Source: SXOA01 sp964444865
GTDB taxonomy: Bacteria; Planctomycetota; Planctomycetia; Pirellulales; Pirellulaceae
NCBI GenBank assembly: GCA_964444865.1
Contig: CAYUJE010000285.1
Location: 1-8,165 of the forward strand
DNA: 8,165 nucleotides
Reading direction: 5' to 3'
Position 1 is the stretch's first letter. Every line of letters begins with the position of its first letter. Below, piece after piece: positions 1 to 5,915 of the stretch. Both the position numbers and the translations under genes were made by a program. The notes below the pieces were generated by a model. The model was not told the DNA's origin. It did no database searches and saw only the letters and a program-made list of their open reading frames with translations.

Positions 1-1081
1 CCATTTCGTGGGTGAAGACCTCGACGTCGTGCTTGGTGCCGTTGAAGTTGGCGAAGATGAACGGAACGCCGTAAATAGGAAACGACGTACAGAATCCGCC
101 GGGTGATTTCCGCTCCCGATTCTTCAGGTCGGTGAGTTTGGCATCGACCATCAGGCGGAAGAAATCTCCCAGGTCCTTCCCCATCGCGTCGAACATTTCC
201 TTGGCCCGCTCCACCATCCAGTCGTGGTCGCCATGCGGCGTGGGATTGCCCTGGGGATCATGAATCGCGTCGTCCCAGAACATCAACTTATCGACGCCGA
301 GCGAATTCCCCTGCTTCTGTCGCAATTCGGTCGCCAGCGGCACCAGGTGCTCGCGAACTTCTGCCCGGAATTGGTCCACATCCTTTTCGGTGTAATCGAC
401 CCGCTTCATCCGCTTGTAGCCCAAGCTGACGTAGTTCTCAAAGCCGAGCGTTTGGGCCATCCCGTGCCGAAGCTTGACGAGGTCGTCGTAAATGCGGTCG
501 AGCGCCGGCCGATTGTCGGCGAACCACTGCCAGCGGACTTTCTCTCCGTCGTGGCGGATGGTGCGGTCGGCATCTTCGCGATATTTCACGATGCTGGAGA
601 GATTGTGCTTCTCTCCGCGGAATTCCACCTGGGCTTTGGCGGTCAGCTCGGCATATTCGGCCTGCAGTTTGGATTCCGCGACGAGCGGTTCTTCGATGGA
701 GGGGTCGAAGGCCATCACGTCGGCTTCCCACAGGGCGAAGGCCTGCATGCCAAATTTCTTTTCCAGCTCCACGCGGTAGGTCGCCTGCAGGAGGCCCCGT
801 TTGAACGTCACTTCCAGGTCGGTGAACTTGGGGGCGATTTCGTCCCGATACTCGCGGGCCTTTTTGAATTCCTCATTCCCCGTGTCCTGATTGAACCGCA
901 GGTCGACGAGCGCGTTCCAGGTCTCCAGCCGGCGGCGGAGATCGTCCCACGACTTGACGGCAGCCAAACGCTCGGGGGGGCTGGCGGCCTGATCGAGGGC
1001 CTTCTGGATCACGGCATATTCCTGGGTGACGCCGTCGATCGTCGGAGTGGGGACGTGGAAGTCGTCGATGGTTTGAGTCAT
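1..1081 (-). CDS. M3-family oligoendopeptidase, N-terminal 360 residues (cut by left window edge)
   Basis: Zinc metallopeptidase of family M3 (thimet oligopeptidase/PepF clan), expected to cut short peptides in the cytoplasm. I translated it from the ATG at 1081-1079; the frame stays open to base 1. No signal peptide or TM segment is seen (it begins MTQTIDDFHVPTPTIDG). Residues 1-200 are a mainly helical, charged region typical of the M3 N-terminal lobe. Near the end come KSPGGFCTSFPIYGVPF and then IFANFNGTKHDVEVFTHEM, the conserved approach to the catalytic helix. The frame stops at H358-E359-M360 plus one base of the next codon, so the first zinc-ligand His and the catalytic Glu of HEXXH are present; the second His and the downstream Glu ligand lie outside. 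Related M3 proteins run about 550-600 residues, so roughly 60% is here. No clear Shine-Dalgarno precedes the ATG; the leader is pyrimidine-rich. It is divergent from the lipoprotein gene at 1271. The family call is firm; the exact subfamily is not. Confidence 0.92.
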   Translation of the reverse strand, partial: MTQTIDDFHVPTPTIDGVTQEYAVIQKALDQAASPPERLAAVKSWDDLRRRLETWNALVDLRFNQDTGNEEFKKAREYRDEIAPKFTDLEVTFKRGLLQATYRVELEKKFGMQAFALWEADVMAFDPSIEEPLVAESKLQAEYAELTAKAQVEFRGEKHNLSSIVKYREDADRTIRHDGEKVRWQWFADNRPALDRIYDDLVKLRHGMAQTLGFENYVSLGYKRMKRVDYTEKDVDQFRAEVREHLVPLATELRQKQGNSLGVDKLMFWDDAIHDPQGNPTPHGDHDWMVERAKEMFDAMGKDLGDFFRLMVDAKLTDLKNRERKSPGGFCTSFPIYGVPFIFANFNGTKHDVEVFTHEM

Positions 1082-1270
1082 GGCGGTTTGACACGAGGAG
1101 ACAGAGAAATGGAATGCGTATGAGTCTACCGCAGAGAGGGAGAGAGTGTAATTGGAAGGATTGGGACACGGAAAACACGGGGAACACGGTTTGGGAATCG
1201 GCTCCGTTGCCGGGTTGAAGTCGGCTGCGAAAACGGCCAGACTACACGCTCCTCTTCGCGAGTTAATTTC
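1082..1270. promoter_or_regulatory. Divergent intergenic region between M3 peptidase and lipoprotein genes
   Basis: This 189-base gap must hold the start signals for two genes transcribed away from each other. It contains a purine-rich stretch on the plus strand (1091-1150, so a pyrimidine-rich leader for the peptidase mRNA) and three 9-base units beginning ACACGG at 1166-1192. I could not find a convincing -35/-10 pair or Shine-Dalgarno for either gene, so promoter positions are not assigned. Confidence 0.45.
1166..1192 (+). repeat. Three tandem 9-bp units ACACGGnnn
   Basis: ACACGG occurs at 1166, 1175 and 1184, exactly nine bases apart, with variable last triplets AAA, GGA and TTT. It sits about 80 bases upstream of the lipoprotein ATG and 85 bases upstream of the peptidase ATG. 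It could be a binding-site array, part of a dispersed repeat, or chance simple sequence; nothing here decides which. Confidence 0.6.
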
Positions 1271-1984
1271 ATGCTCAAACATTCGATTCTTCTCTTGTTA
1301 CTTCTGTGTCAACTGGCATTTCTCGCCGGCTGCGGCGGAGATTCCGCCAGTGGCAAGGGGGGCAAGAAGACCAGGAAGAAGGCGACCGCCAAAAAGCCGG
1401 CGGAGACTTTTGTCCCCCCTCCTCCCCCGCCGAAGGTCGATCAGAATGCGTTTGCCAGCGTCGATGACGCGATGACCAAAGTCGAAGAACTGGTGAAGAA
1501 TCAGGATGAGAAGACAGGCAAGGAGATGCTGATTGTGGAGACTTGGCTGCAAATGCAGGGGGACAAGATTGCCCCGGAATTATCCGCGAAAGTCAAAGAT
1601 ACTTCTGGCCCGCTTCCTACTCGCATCACTGCCTGCCGCGTGCTGATGAAGCTCGGCCCCACAACCGCCACGCCCGTCCTTCTGGAAGCGACCGCCAGCG
1701 AGCCGCGGGAACTGCGGGTGAAGGCCATCGAGTGCCTCGGCCGTCTCAAGCCGACGAGCAAGGAAATCGTGGACAAAGTGATCAGCCTGATCGACGATCG
1801 CGATTTCGAACAGCGCAAAGCCGCCCTGCTGGCGCTCTCCGCCATCGGCAAGCCGGCAGCGGGAGCGAAGGACCGGCTGGTGGCTATTCTCAACGACGCC
1901 CAGGAAGACGAGACTATTCGCGGCCTGGCCAAGAAGGCCCTGAAAGAAGTGGACCCGCGGAAGGGGCTGATGAACGCTTATTAG
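1271..1984 (+). CDS. Lipoprotein with HEAT-like repeats
   Basis: Predicted membrane-anchored lipoprotein of 237 residues; no enzymatic role can be assigned. The N-terminus has a Lys at 3, a hydrophobic core 5-18 containing six consecutive Leu, and a lipobox LAGC with Cys21 as the lipidation site. Residues 28-47 are Lys-rich (KGGKKTRKK and following), then comes a run of six prolines (49-54), giving a flexible tether. From about 115 to 226 there are three helical-pair units of roughly 32-45 residues with HEAT/PBS-lyase-like spacing (RITACRVLMKLG, LRVKAIECLGRL, QRKAALLALSAIG, TIRGLAKKALKEV). HEAT repeats normally bind other proteins, so a scaffold role in the periplasm is an inference. The ATG at 1271 is chosen because it gives the signal peptide immediately; no strong Shine-Dalgarno precedes it. 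The stop lies one base from the converging stop of the DUF4126 gene. Confidence 0.86.
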   Translation: MLKHSILLLLLLCQLAFLAGCGGDSASGKGGKKTRKKATAKKPAETFVPPPPPPKVDQNAFASVDDAMTKVEELVKNQDEKTGKEMLIVETWLQMQGDKIAPELSAKVKDTSGPLPTRITACRVLMKLGPTTATPVLLEATASEPRELRVKAIECLGRLKPTSKEIVDKVISLIDDRDFEQRKAALLALSAIGKPAAGAKDRLVAILNDAQEDETIRGLAKKALKEVDPRKGLMNAY

Positions 1985-1985
1985 C

Positions 1986-2591
1986 TCAGACTTTGGATTT
2001 CACCGTAACGACCGTCGCGACAGTTTTTCGGCGCACAAACCGTCGTCGCACCAGCCAACCGGCAATCGGCACCACCGCCAGCACGCACAGGATGGGGAGC
2101 GCGATGGCGAAAATGGTCGTTGCCACCGAAAGAATCAGTTCCAGCGTGGAAACCAGAAAGTTTCCCAGCCCCGCGGTGGTGAGCGTGGAAGTGCCGCGGA
2201 GCGTGACGGTACCCAGTTGAATGATCCCCGCGAGGAAGCCGCCGGCGATGAAGGCTAGCGACCAACGCATGAGCGGGGACATTTCGGCCACCATCGTATT
2301 TGGACCGACCGTGGCGGCCAGCGTGATGGTCCCCGCCACGACAGCGGCGGGGGTGGCGATGGTATCGAGCAGGTTGTCCAGCCAGGGGACGTAGTAGGCG
2401 ACGATTTCCACTGAAGTCGCCGCCAGAAAGCAAACGAAAGCTGCCGGAGTCCCAATCCACTCAAAGCCGCTGGCCAGCTCCAGATGTCCCGCCATCGAGG
2501 CCACGCTCATCCCCAGCATCGGCACGAAGACCCGAAAGCCGCAGGCGGCTGAGAGGCCGATTCCGAGGCAGAGGGAGAGGAGGAATTCCAT
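1986..2591 (-). CDS. DUF4126 family integral membrane protein
   Basis: A 201-residue polytopic membrane protein of unknown function matching the DUF4126 family by pattern. The start GIGLSAACGFRVFVPMLGM (residues 10-28) and the segment with VEIVAYYVPWLDNLLDTIATP (about 61-81) are what I recognise. Hydrophobic segments lie at about 4-30, 47-67, 80-100, 108-130 and 145-182. An Arg/Lys-rich cytoplasmic-type tail (RRRFVRRK) follows the last one. No catalytic or cofactor motif is visible, and members of this family have no agreed role. The ATG at 2591 is the natural start because the conserved N-terminal helix begins there. Its leader is pyrimidine-rich with no recognisable Shine-Dalgarno. The gene follows the zinc-ribbon gene on the same strand after 111 bases, so co-transcription is possible but not shown. 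It converges on the lipoprotein gene with a one-base gap, leaving no room for a separate terminator. Confidence 0.9.
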   Translation of the reverse strand: MEFLLSLCLGIGLSAACGFRVFVPMLGMSVASMAGHLELASGFEWIGTPAAFVCFLAATSVEIVAYYVPWLDNLLDTIATPAAVVAGTITLAATVGPNTMVAEMSPLMRWSLAFIAGGFLAGIIQLGTVTLRGTSTLTTAGLGNFLVSTLELILSVATTIFAIALPILCVLAVVPIAGWLVRRRFVRRKTVATVVTVKSKV

Positions 2592-2640
2592 TGCGCGGCG
2601 GAGATAGGGAGACGGAGAGACGGAGAGAATGAGAGTTGGG
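2592..2640 (-). repeat. Polypurine/polypyrimidine leader with 8-bp tandem repeat
   Basis: The plus strand is nearly pure G/A here. GAGACGGA is repeated twice in tandem at 2609-2624 and followed by GAGA. In the mRNA of the DUF4126 gene this becomes a CU-rich leader directly before the ATG. The 11-mer GGAGACRGAGA also occurs at 1097-1107, again just upstream of a minus-strand start codon (the M3 peptidase). Confidence 0.55.
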
Positions 2641-2702
2641 GAGACACGACGCTGGAAGGTTATTCGCTGGAAATTTGCGATTCTTGGGGTCGAGTTTAGG
2701 CC

Positions 2703-3182
2703 CTATTCCCGCAGCGGGATGGCCCATTCGGTGCTGGAAGAGGATTCCATGGCTGCCTTCAATCGCTTGTGGACGACGAAGGTCATGCGGGCGTTTTTGA
2801 AATCCACATATTGCGGCGTCGGGAGGCCGAATTGGCGACAGTGAGGGCAAAGAGGGAGTTTGACCTGGACGACGCTTGTTTCCTGCATGCCGCGGACCAG
2901 TAGGAACAGGGCCATCGGCAGACTGAGAAGTGCCACCAGAAATGCCAACACCCCCGAGCCTTCCGCGCGCCCCTCGGACGAATGGTTGGTGATGGTGTAA
3001 TACTGGTCCGTCGCCTGTCCGCAGCCGCAGCAGAGAGGGGGAAGTGCCGCGTTATGTGCCACGCGGACTGCCGAATGGTCCGGCTGAGCGTGGCCATCCT
3101 GTGTGTTCCGCTGGCAGGCGGGACACGTGCCGTCCGGCTTGGGAATCACCTTGGTGAAACAGTGCGGGCAATCGACGACCAT
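2703..3182 (-). CDS. Zinc-ribbon protein with one transmembrane helix
   Basis: I do not recognise a named family. The chosen ATG (3182-3180) gives 159 residues. A compact N-terminal ribbon has CPHC at 5-8 and CPAC at 20-23, the spacing of a four-Cys zinc site. A second cysteine group CCGC (51-54) lies before a hydrophobic helix at about 77-96, and a further CPHC (112-115) comes after it. The C-terminal 40 residues are soluble with a basic stretch (VVHKRLK). A longer GTG start at 3209 is possible and would overlap the HIT gene by 16 bases. I prefer the ATG because AGAGG lies six bases upstream and the ribbon begins right after it. The gene follows the HIT gene with 11 bases between, so the two are probably one transcript and translationally coupled. 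Function is unknown; a membrane-tethered zinc protein is all the sequence supports. Confidence 0.8.
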   Translation of the reverse strand: MVVDCPHCFTKVIPKPDGTCPACQRNTQDGHAQPDHSAVRVAHNAALPPLCCGCGQATDQYYTITNHSSEGRAEGSGVLAFLVALLSLPMALFLLVRGMQETSVVQVKLPLCPHCRQFGLPTPQYVDFKNARMTFVVHKRLKAAMESSSSTEWAIPLRE

Positions 3183-3195
3183 AAAGAGCCTCTTT
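3183..3195 (-). promoter_or_regulatory. Shine-Dalgarno site inside a 13-bp perfect palindrome
   Basis: Read on the minus strand the bases are AAAGAGGCTCTTT, a perfect inverted repeat (6 bp arms around one G). It contains the AGAGG Shine-Dalgarno (3193-3189), six bases ahead of the zinc-ribbon ATG, and two bases of the HIT stop codon TAA (3196-3194). The RNA can fold as a five-pair stem with loop GGC, partly masking the ribosome site until a ribosome finishing the HIT gene opens it. Confidence 0.55.
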
Positions 3196-3538
3196 AGCCC
3201 GGCGGCCACTTCAACTGCCGTCCGCCGAGCAGGTGCAGATGCAAATGATCGACCGACTGCCCCCCATCGGGCCCAATGTTCATGACAATCCGGTAGCCAT
3301 TCTCTAGACCGAGCTTCTTCGCCAGGTTGCGGCAGACGAGCAGCAGATGGCCGGCGAGCGATTCGTCATCGTTCTCCAATTCGGCCGCGGATTGGACTTC
3401 CTTCTTAGGAATGACCAAAACGTGCGTCGGAGCCTGGGGATTCACATCGGCGAAGGCAAGGCACAAGTCATCCTCATACAGGATTTTGGCCGGGATCTCC
3501 TTGTCGATAATCCGCTTGAAAATGGTCTTGGCGGGCAT
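3194..3538 (-). CDS. hinT: HIT-family (HinT-like) purine nucleoside phosphoramidate hydrolase
   Basis: Cytoplasmic histidine-triad protein of 114 residues, the usual HinT length. HinT enzymes hydrolyse AMP-lysine and related phosphoramidates and can clear aminoacyl-adenylates. Visible features are the N-terminal IFKRIIDKEIPAKILYEDD (6-24), the PQAPTHVLVIPKK strand (34-46), N87 followed by GPDGGQSVD, and the triad HLHLHLL with H98, H100 and H102. By family analogy the middle His (H100) is the nucleophile. The C-terminus ends GGRQLKWPPG, as in the PKCI/HINT group. An open frame extends upstream to 3643, but the ATG at 3538 is chosen: it starts at the conserved MPAKTIF and has AGGA (3549-3546) seven bases ahead. 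It lies 161 bases downstream of the helicase and 11 bases upstream of the zinc-ribbon start. No residue needed for catalysis is missing. Confidence 0.95.
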   Translation of the reverse strand: MPAKTIFKRIIDKEIPAKILYEDDLCLAFADVNPQAPTHVLVIPKKEVQSAAELENDDESLAGHLLLVCRNLAKKLGLENGYRIVMNIGPDGGQSVDHLHLHLLGGRQLKWPPG

Positions 3539-3545
3539 GGTTCGT

Positions 3546-3549
3546 TCCT
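3546..3549 (-). promoter_or_regulatory. Shine-Dalgarno of the HIT gene
   Basis: On the minus strand AGGA lies seven bases before the ATG at 3538. It supports the short HIT start over the longer open frame, whose extra 35 residues do not resemble the family. Confidence 0.6.
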
Positions 3550-3627
3550 GAATTTCCTGGAATGGCGGGAAGCCGGGCCAAACAAAGTCTTGAAATCGGC
3601 GGCTCGCATCACAACTTTGCCGCACGA

Positions 3628-3644
3628 TTTCAACTTGTTTCAAC
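3628..3644 (-). repeat. Direct repeat GTTGAAA x2, 10-bp period, upstream of HIT gene
   Basis: GTTGAAA occurs twice on the minus strand (starts at 3644 and 3634), one helical turn apart, about 90-106 bases upstream of the HIT ATG in the 161-base gap after the helicase. It could be a regulator site or supply a -35-like TTGAAA, but no good -10 partner is seen. Confidence 0.4.
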
Positions 3645-3699
3645 CGACCGCCAGCTTACCTTGGAAGGGCAAGAATTTCTCCCCCGCAATTCCAAAACT

Positions 3700-5613
3700 T
3701 TATGCCCCTTTGGCAGCGACTTTGACCTTCGGCTTCTTGGGCTTTTTGGGCTTTTTCGGTTTTCCTTCCGCTATGGGAGCGGGAGGGGCAGCTGAAGGGC
3801 GGGTTTCACCAGGGCGAGAGATGGAAAGCGGCTTGCCGCCGACGCGGACTTTTTTGAGTCCGAGAAACATGTCGTGCGGCATCCCGACAGGGAGATCGAT
3901 CATGCTGTAATCGTCGAAGATGGCGATGCGGCCGATGCGGGCACCGTTGATACCAGCTTCGTTGGCAATCGCGCCGACGAGATTTCCCGGCATCACCTGG
4001 TCGGCGCGTCCTACCTCCACGCGAAAGGTTTCCATCCGTTCTTCATCGCGCCGGTGAGCGCCGTGACGCCCGCGACGCGAATCCGGCCCGCGATCATCGT
4101 GCCGATCTCTTCCGTGCCGCGAACCACCGTGGCCTTCCGAAAACTCCGCCGGCTGGAAGGCATCTTTCACGAGCAGCGGCTTCTCGCTGTTGGCCAGAAT
4201 TGCCAGGGCAGCGGCAATTTTTTCCACAGGAAGGTCCGTGTCACGGCGATACTGCTCCACGATGGAGGTGAATGCCACCAAATCGGGATGGGCGAGAGCC
4301 GCGGTGATTTTCTCGTGAAACCGGGCGACTCGCTGCTTGTTGATGGCCCGGTTGGTGGGCATTTCCATCGGCTCAATCGCGTTCCGGGTCGCCCGTTCCA
4401 GGCTTTGCAAAACATGGCGGTCGCGGGGATGCACGAACAGAATCGCTTCCCCGCTTCGTCCGGCCCGCCCCGTGCGGCCGATGCGATGCACGTAGGCCTC
4501 GCTGTCAACCGGCAAATCGTAATTGATGACGTGGCTGATCCGCTGCACATCCAGCCCGCGAGCGGCAACGTCGGTCGCCACGACAATATCAATCTTGCCG
4601 GAGCGAAGCTGTTCGACAATCTTCTCCCGCTGCTTCTGGGCGATATCGCCGTTGAGTGCCGCCGCCCGATGGCCGTGCTGAGAAAGGAACTCCACGAGCG
4701 GCTCCGTGGTACTCCGCATTTTCACAAACACAATCACGCCGTCGATAGGCTCGGCTTCCAGAATCCGCGCCAGCGTGGCTTCCTTTTGGTAAGGGGCGGC
4801 GACAACAAACCGCTGCCGAATCGTATCGGCCGTGGCGGTCTTCTGATGAATGGTGACCTGGGCCGGATTGCGGAGATGCCGCTGGGCAATTCGGCGGATA
4901 GGGTCGGGGAGGGTCGCCGAGAAGAGGGCGATCTGCCGCTCCGTCGGAACCTGCGTGAGCACCCATTCCACATCCTCGGCAAAACCCATCCGCAGCATTT
5001 CGTCGGCTTCGTCGAGGACCAGCGTTTTCAGGCCGTCCACCTTCAGCGAACCCCGCCGCATGTGATCCATCACGCGCCCCGGCGTGCCAACCACCACCTG
5101 CACGCCTCGATCAAGAGCCCGAAACTGCACCTCGTAATCCTGCCCGCCGTAAATGGGAACGACGCGCAAACCGCGCATGTCGCCGACATATTTCTCAAAA
5201 GCCTTGGCGACTTGGATGGCCAGTTCGCGGGTGGGGGTCAGTACAAGCACCTGCGGCCGGCGGTCGGACACGTTGATCCTCTGCAGCAGCGGCAGCGCGA
5301 AGGCCGCCGTCTTGCCGGTTCCTGTCTGGGCCTGGCCCAGAACATCCCGCCCTTCCAGAATCAGCGGAATTGTCTCCGCCTGAATGGGCGTTGGCGTGTC
5401 ATAGCCGGAACTTTCGACAGCCCGGACGAGCGAATCATTCAGACCGAGCGCGCGAAACGCACTTTCCGCCATCGGCTCTGCAGACAGAATCTCGTCAGAC
5501 GTCGTCTCTTCGACAACCTCCTCGATAGCCACAATCTCTTCAGCCGCCTCCGGCTGTGAAAGTTCGGCAAGAAGTTCTCGGACATCAGCATCTTGAACAT
5601 CAAACTGTGACAT
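3700..5613 (-). CDS. DEAD-box ATP-dependent RNA helicase, CsdA/DeaD type with C-terminal RNA-binding domain
   Basis: Cytoplasmic ATP-dependent RNA helicase of 637 residues. Such proteins unwind structured RNA in ribosome assembly, mRNA decay and cold adaptation. Motifs in order: Q motif region 53-78 (FRALGL through TPIQ), motif I AQTGTGKT 95-102, Ia PTRELA 127-132, TPGR 177-180, II DEAD 201-204, III SAT 232-234, IV VIVFVK 293-298, V ATDVAARGLD 346-355, VI HRIGRTGRAGRSG 376-388. All catalytic residues are intact. After a helical linker and an Arg/His/Gly-rich stretch (about 493-526), residues 527-598 resemble the DbpA/CsdA RNA-binding domain (FRVEVGRAD, GAIANEAGINGARIGRI). Two additions stand out: an acidic N-terminal arm (1-48, fifteen Asp/Glu against one Arg) and a basic tail of KPK repeats ending KVKVAAKGA. 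The ATG at 5613 gives the full protein; only a distant AAAGG (11 bases) precedes it. Its 302-base leader region is unusually rich in inverted repeats. A paralogue such as RhlE or DbpA is less likely because of the length and domain order. Confidence 0.97.
   Translation of the reverse strand: MSQFDVQDADVRELLAELSQPEAAEEIVAIEEVVEETTSDEILSAEPMAESAFRALGLNDSLVRAVESSGYDTPTPIQAETIPLILEGRDVLGQAQTGTGKTAAFALPLLQRINVSDRRPQVLVLTPTRELAIQVAKAFEKYVGDMRGLRVVPIYGGQDYEVQFRALDRGVQVVVGTPGRVMDHMRRGSLKVDGLKTLVLDEADEMLRMGFAEDVEWVLTQVPTERQIALFSATLPDPIRRIAQRHLRNPAQVTIHQKTATADTIRQRFVVAAPYQKEATLARILEAEPIDGVIVFVKMRSTTEPLVEFLSQHGHRAAALNGDIAQKQREKIVEQLRSGKIDIVVATDVAARGLDVQRISHVINYDLPVDSEAYVHRIGRTGRAGRSGEAILFVHPRDRHVLQSLERATRNAIEPMEMPTNRAINKQRVARFHEKITAALAHPDLVAFTSIVEQYRRDTDLPVEKIAAALAILANSEKPLLVKDAFQPAEFSEGHGGSRHGRDRHDDRGPDSRRGRHGAHRRDEERMETFRVEVGRADQVMPGNLVGAIANEAGINGARIGRIAIFDDYSMIDLPVGMPHDMFLGLKKVRVGGKPLSISRPGETRPSAAPPAPIAEGKPKKPKKPKKPKVKVAAKGA
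3731..3766 (-). repeat. Four imperfect 9-bp coding units encoding KPK repeats
   Basis: Successive units on the plus strand are GGCTTCTTG, GGCTTTTTG, GGCTTTTTC and GGTTTTCCT. On the coding strand they give the Lys-Pro-Lys repeats of the helicase tail. This looks like local tandem duplication within the gene, so repeat number may vary between strains. Confidence 0.75.
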
Positions 5614-5725
5614 GAAACGAAGTACCTTTGCCGCTGCGCGGCGATGCGAACCACGTGCATGTCGAGAGCCAACGAAGGCGCGACACGAACGTCACTCAGG
5701 AAAGAACTAACCGGTATGCACGTCA

Positions 5726-5744
5726 CTGCAAGCGTGGGTGCCAA
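5726..5744 (-). promoter_or_regulatory. Sigma-54-like element with one extra spacer base
   Basis: The minus strand reads TTGGCAC (5744-5738) then, after five bases, CTTGCAG (5732-5726). The sequence of both halves fits the -24/-12 consensus, but there are 11 bases between GG and GC instead of the usual 10, a serious fault for this factor. If active, transcription would start near 5717, giving a leader of about 100 bases for the helicase. Confidence 0.22.
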
Positions 5745-5859
5745 CCGCTCGCGGGCAAGAATCCTTCGATGTCCGTCTGAGCCACTAACCTTGCTCAGAA
5801 CACATGAAGGGCAGAGATTCTGCAGCCCACCGGGATGCTAAGTCTCGAAAATTGCCGAA

Positions 5860-5897
5860 AAATGCATTTACGTCAGACGTGATTTTACCCGGCGGGT
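5860..5897. repeat. Cluster of three perfect palindromes
   Basis: AAATGCATTT (5860-5869) is followed at once by ACGTCAGACGT (5870-5880, five-base arms, one central base). After six bases comes ACCCGGCGGGT (5887-5897, same design). The centres of the last two are 17 bp apart. The cluster lies 19 bases past the nitrilase stop and about 250 bases ahead of the helicase start. It may be a regulator-binding site or a decayed terminator. Confidence 0.6.
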
Positions 5898-5915
5898 CGC
5901 ATTTGGGGAAGTGAC

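Larger units (their letters stand above)
5614..5915 (-). promoter_or_regulatory. 302-base gene-free leader region upstream of the helicase
   Basis: No believable gene lies here on either strand. It holds three abutting or near-abutting perfect palindromes (5860-5897), a hairpin GCAGA-N3-TCTGC (5811-5823), a sigma-54-like element (5726-5744), an 8-base inverted pair (5653-5660 with 5716-5723), and a hairpin GCCGC-N3-GCGGC (5630-5642) just before the weak ribosome site. Long structured leaders are known for cold-inducible RNA helicases, so it may regulate the helicase; part may instead terminate the nitrilase transcript. No U-tract terminator is clear. Confidence 0.5.

Noticed and set aside
224..1123. 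A 299-codon plus-strand open frame at the left end
   Set aside because: It is antisense to the M3 peptidase, whose translation contains family motifs; the plus-strand product has none.
1543..2220. A 225-codon plus-strand open frame spanning the lipoprotein end
   Set aside because: It overlaps the lipoprotein in another frame and runs into the antisense of the DUF4126 gene; low-complexity Arg/Pro/Gly composition.
3741..3757. Possible slippery AAAAAG sites in the helicase tail
   Set aside because: The in-frame contexts are G-AAA-AAG and C-AAA-AAG rather than A-AAA-AAG, and no alternative frame or stimulatory structure gives a sensible product.
3874..5559. A 561-codon plus-strand open frame opposite the helicase
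   Set aside because: It lies wholly antisense to a helicase with every motif intact. Its translation is rich in His, Arg and Pro with no domain, as expected from the mirror of GC-rich codons.
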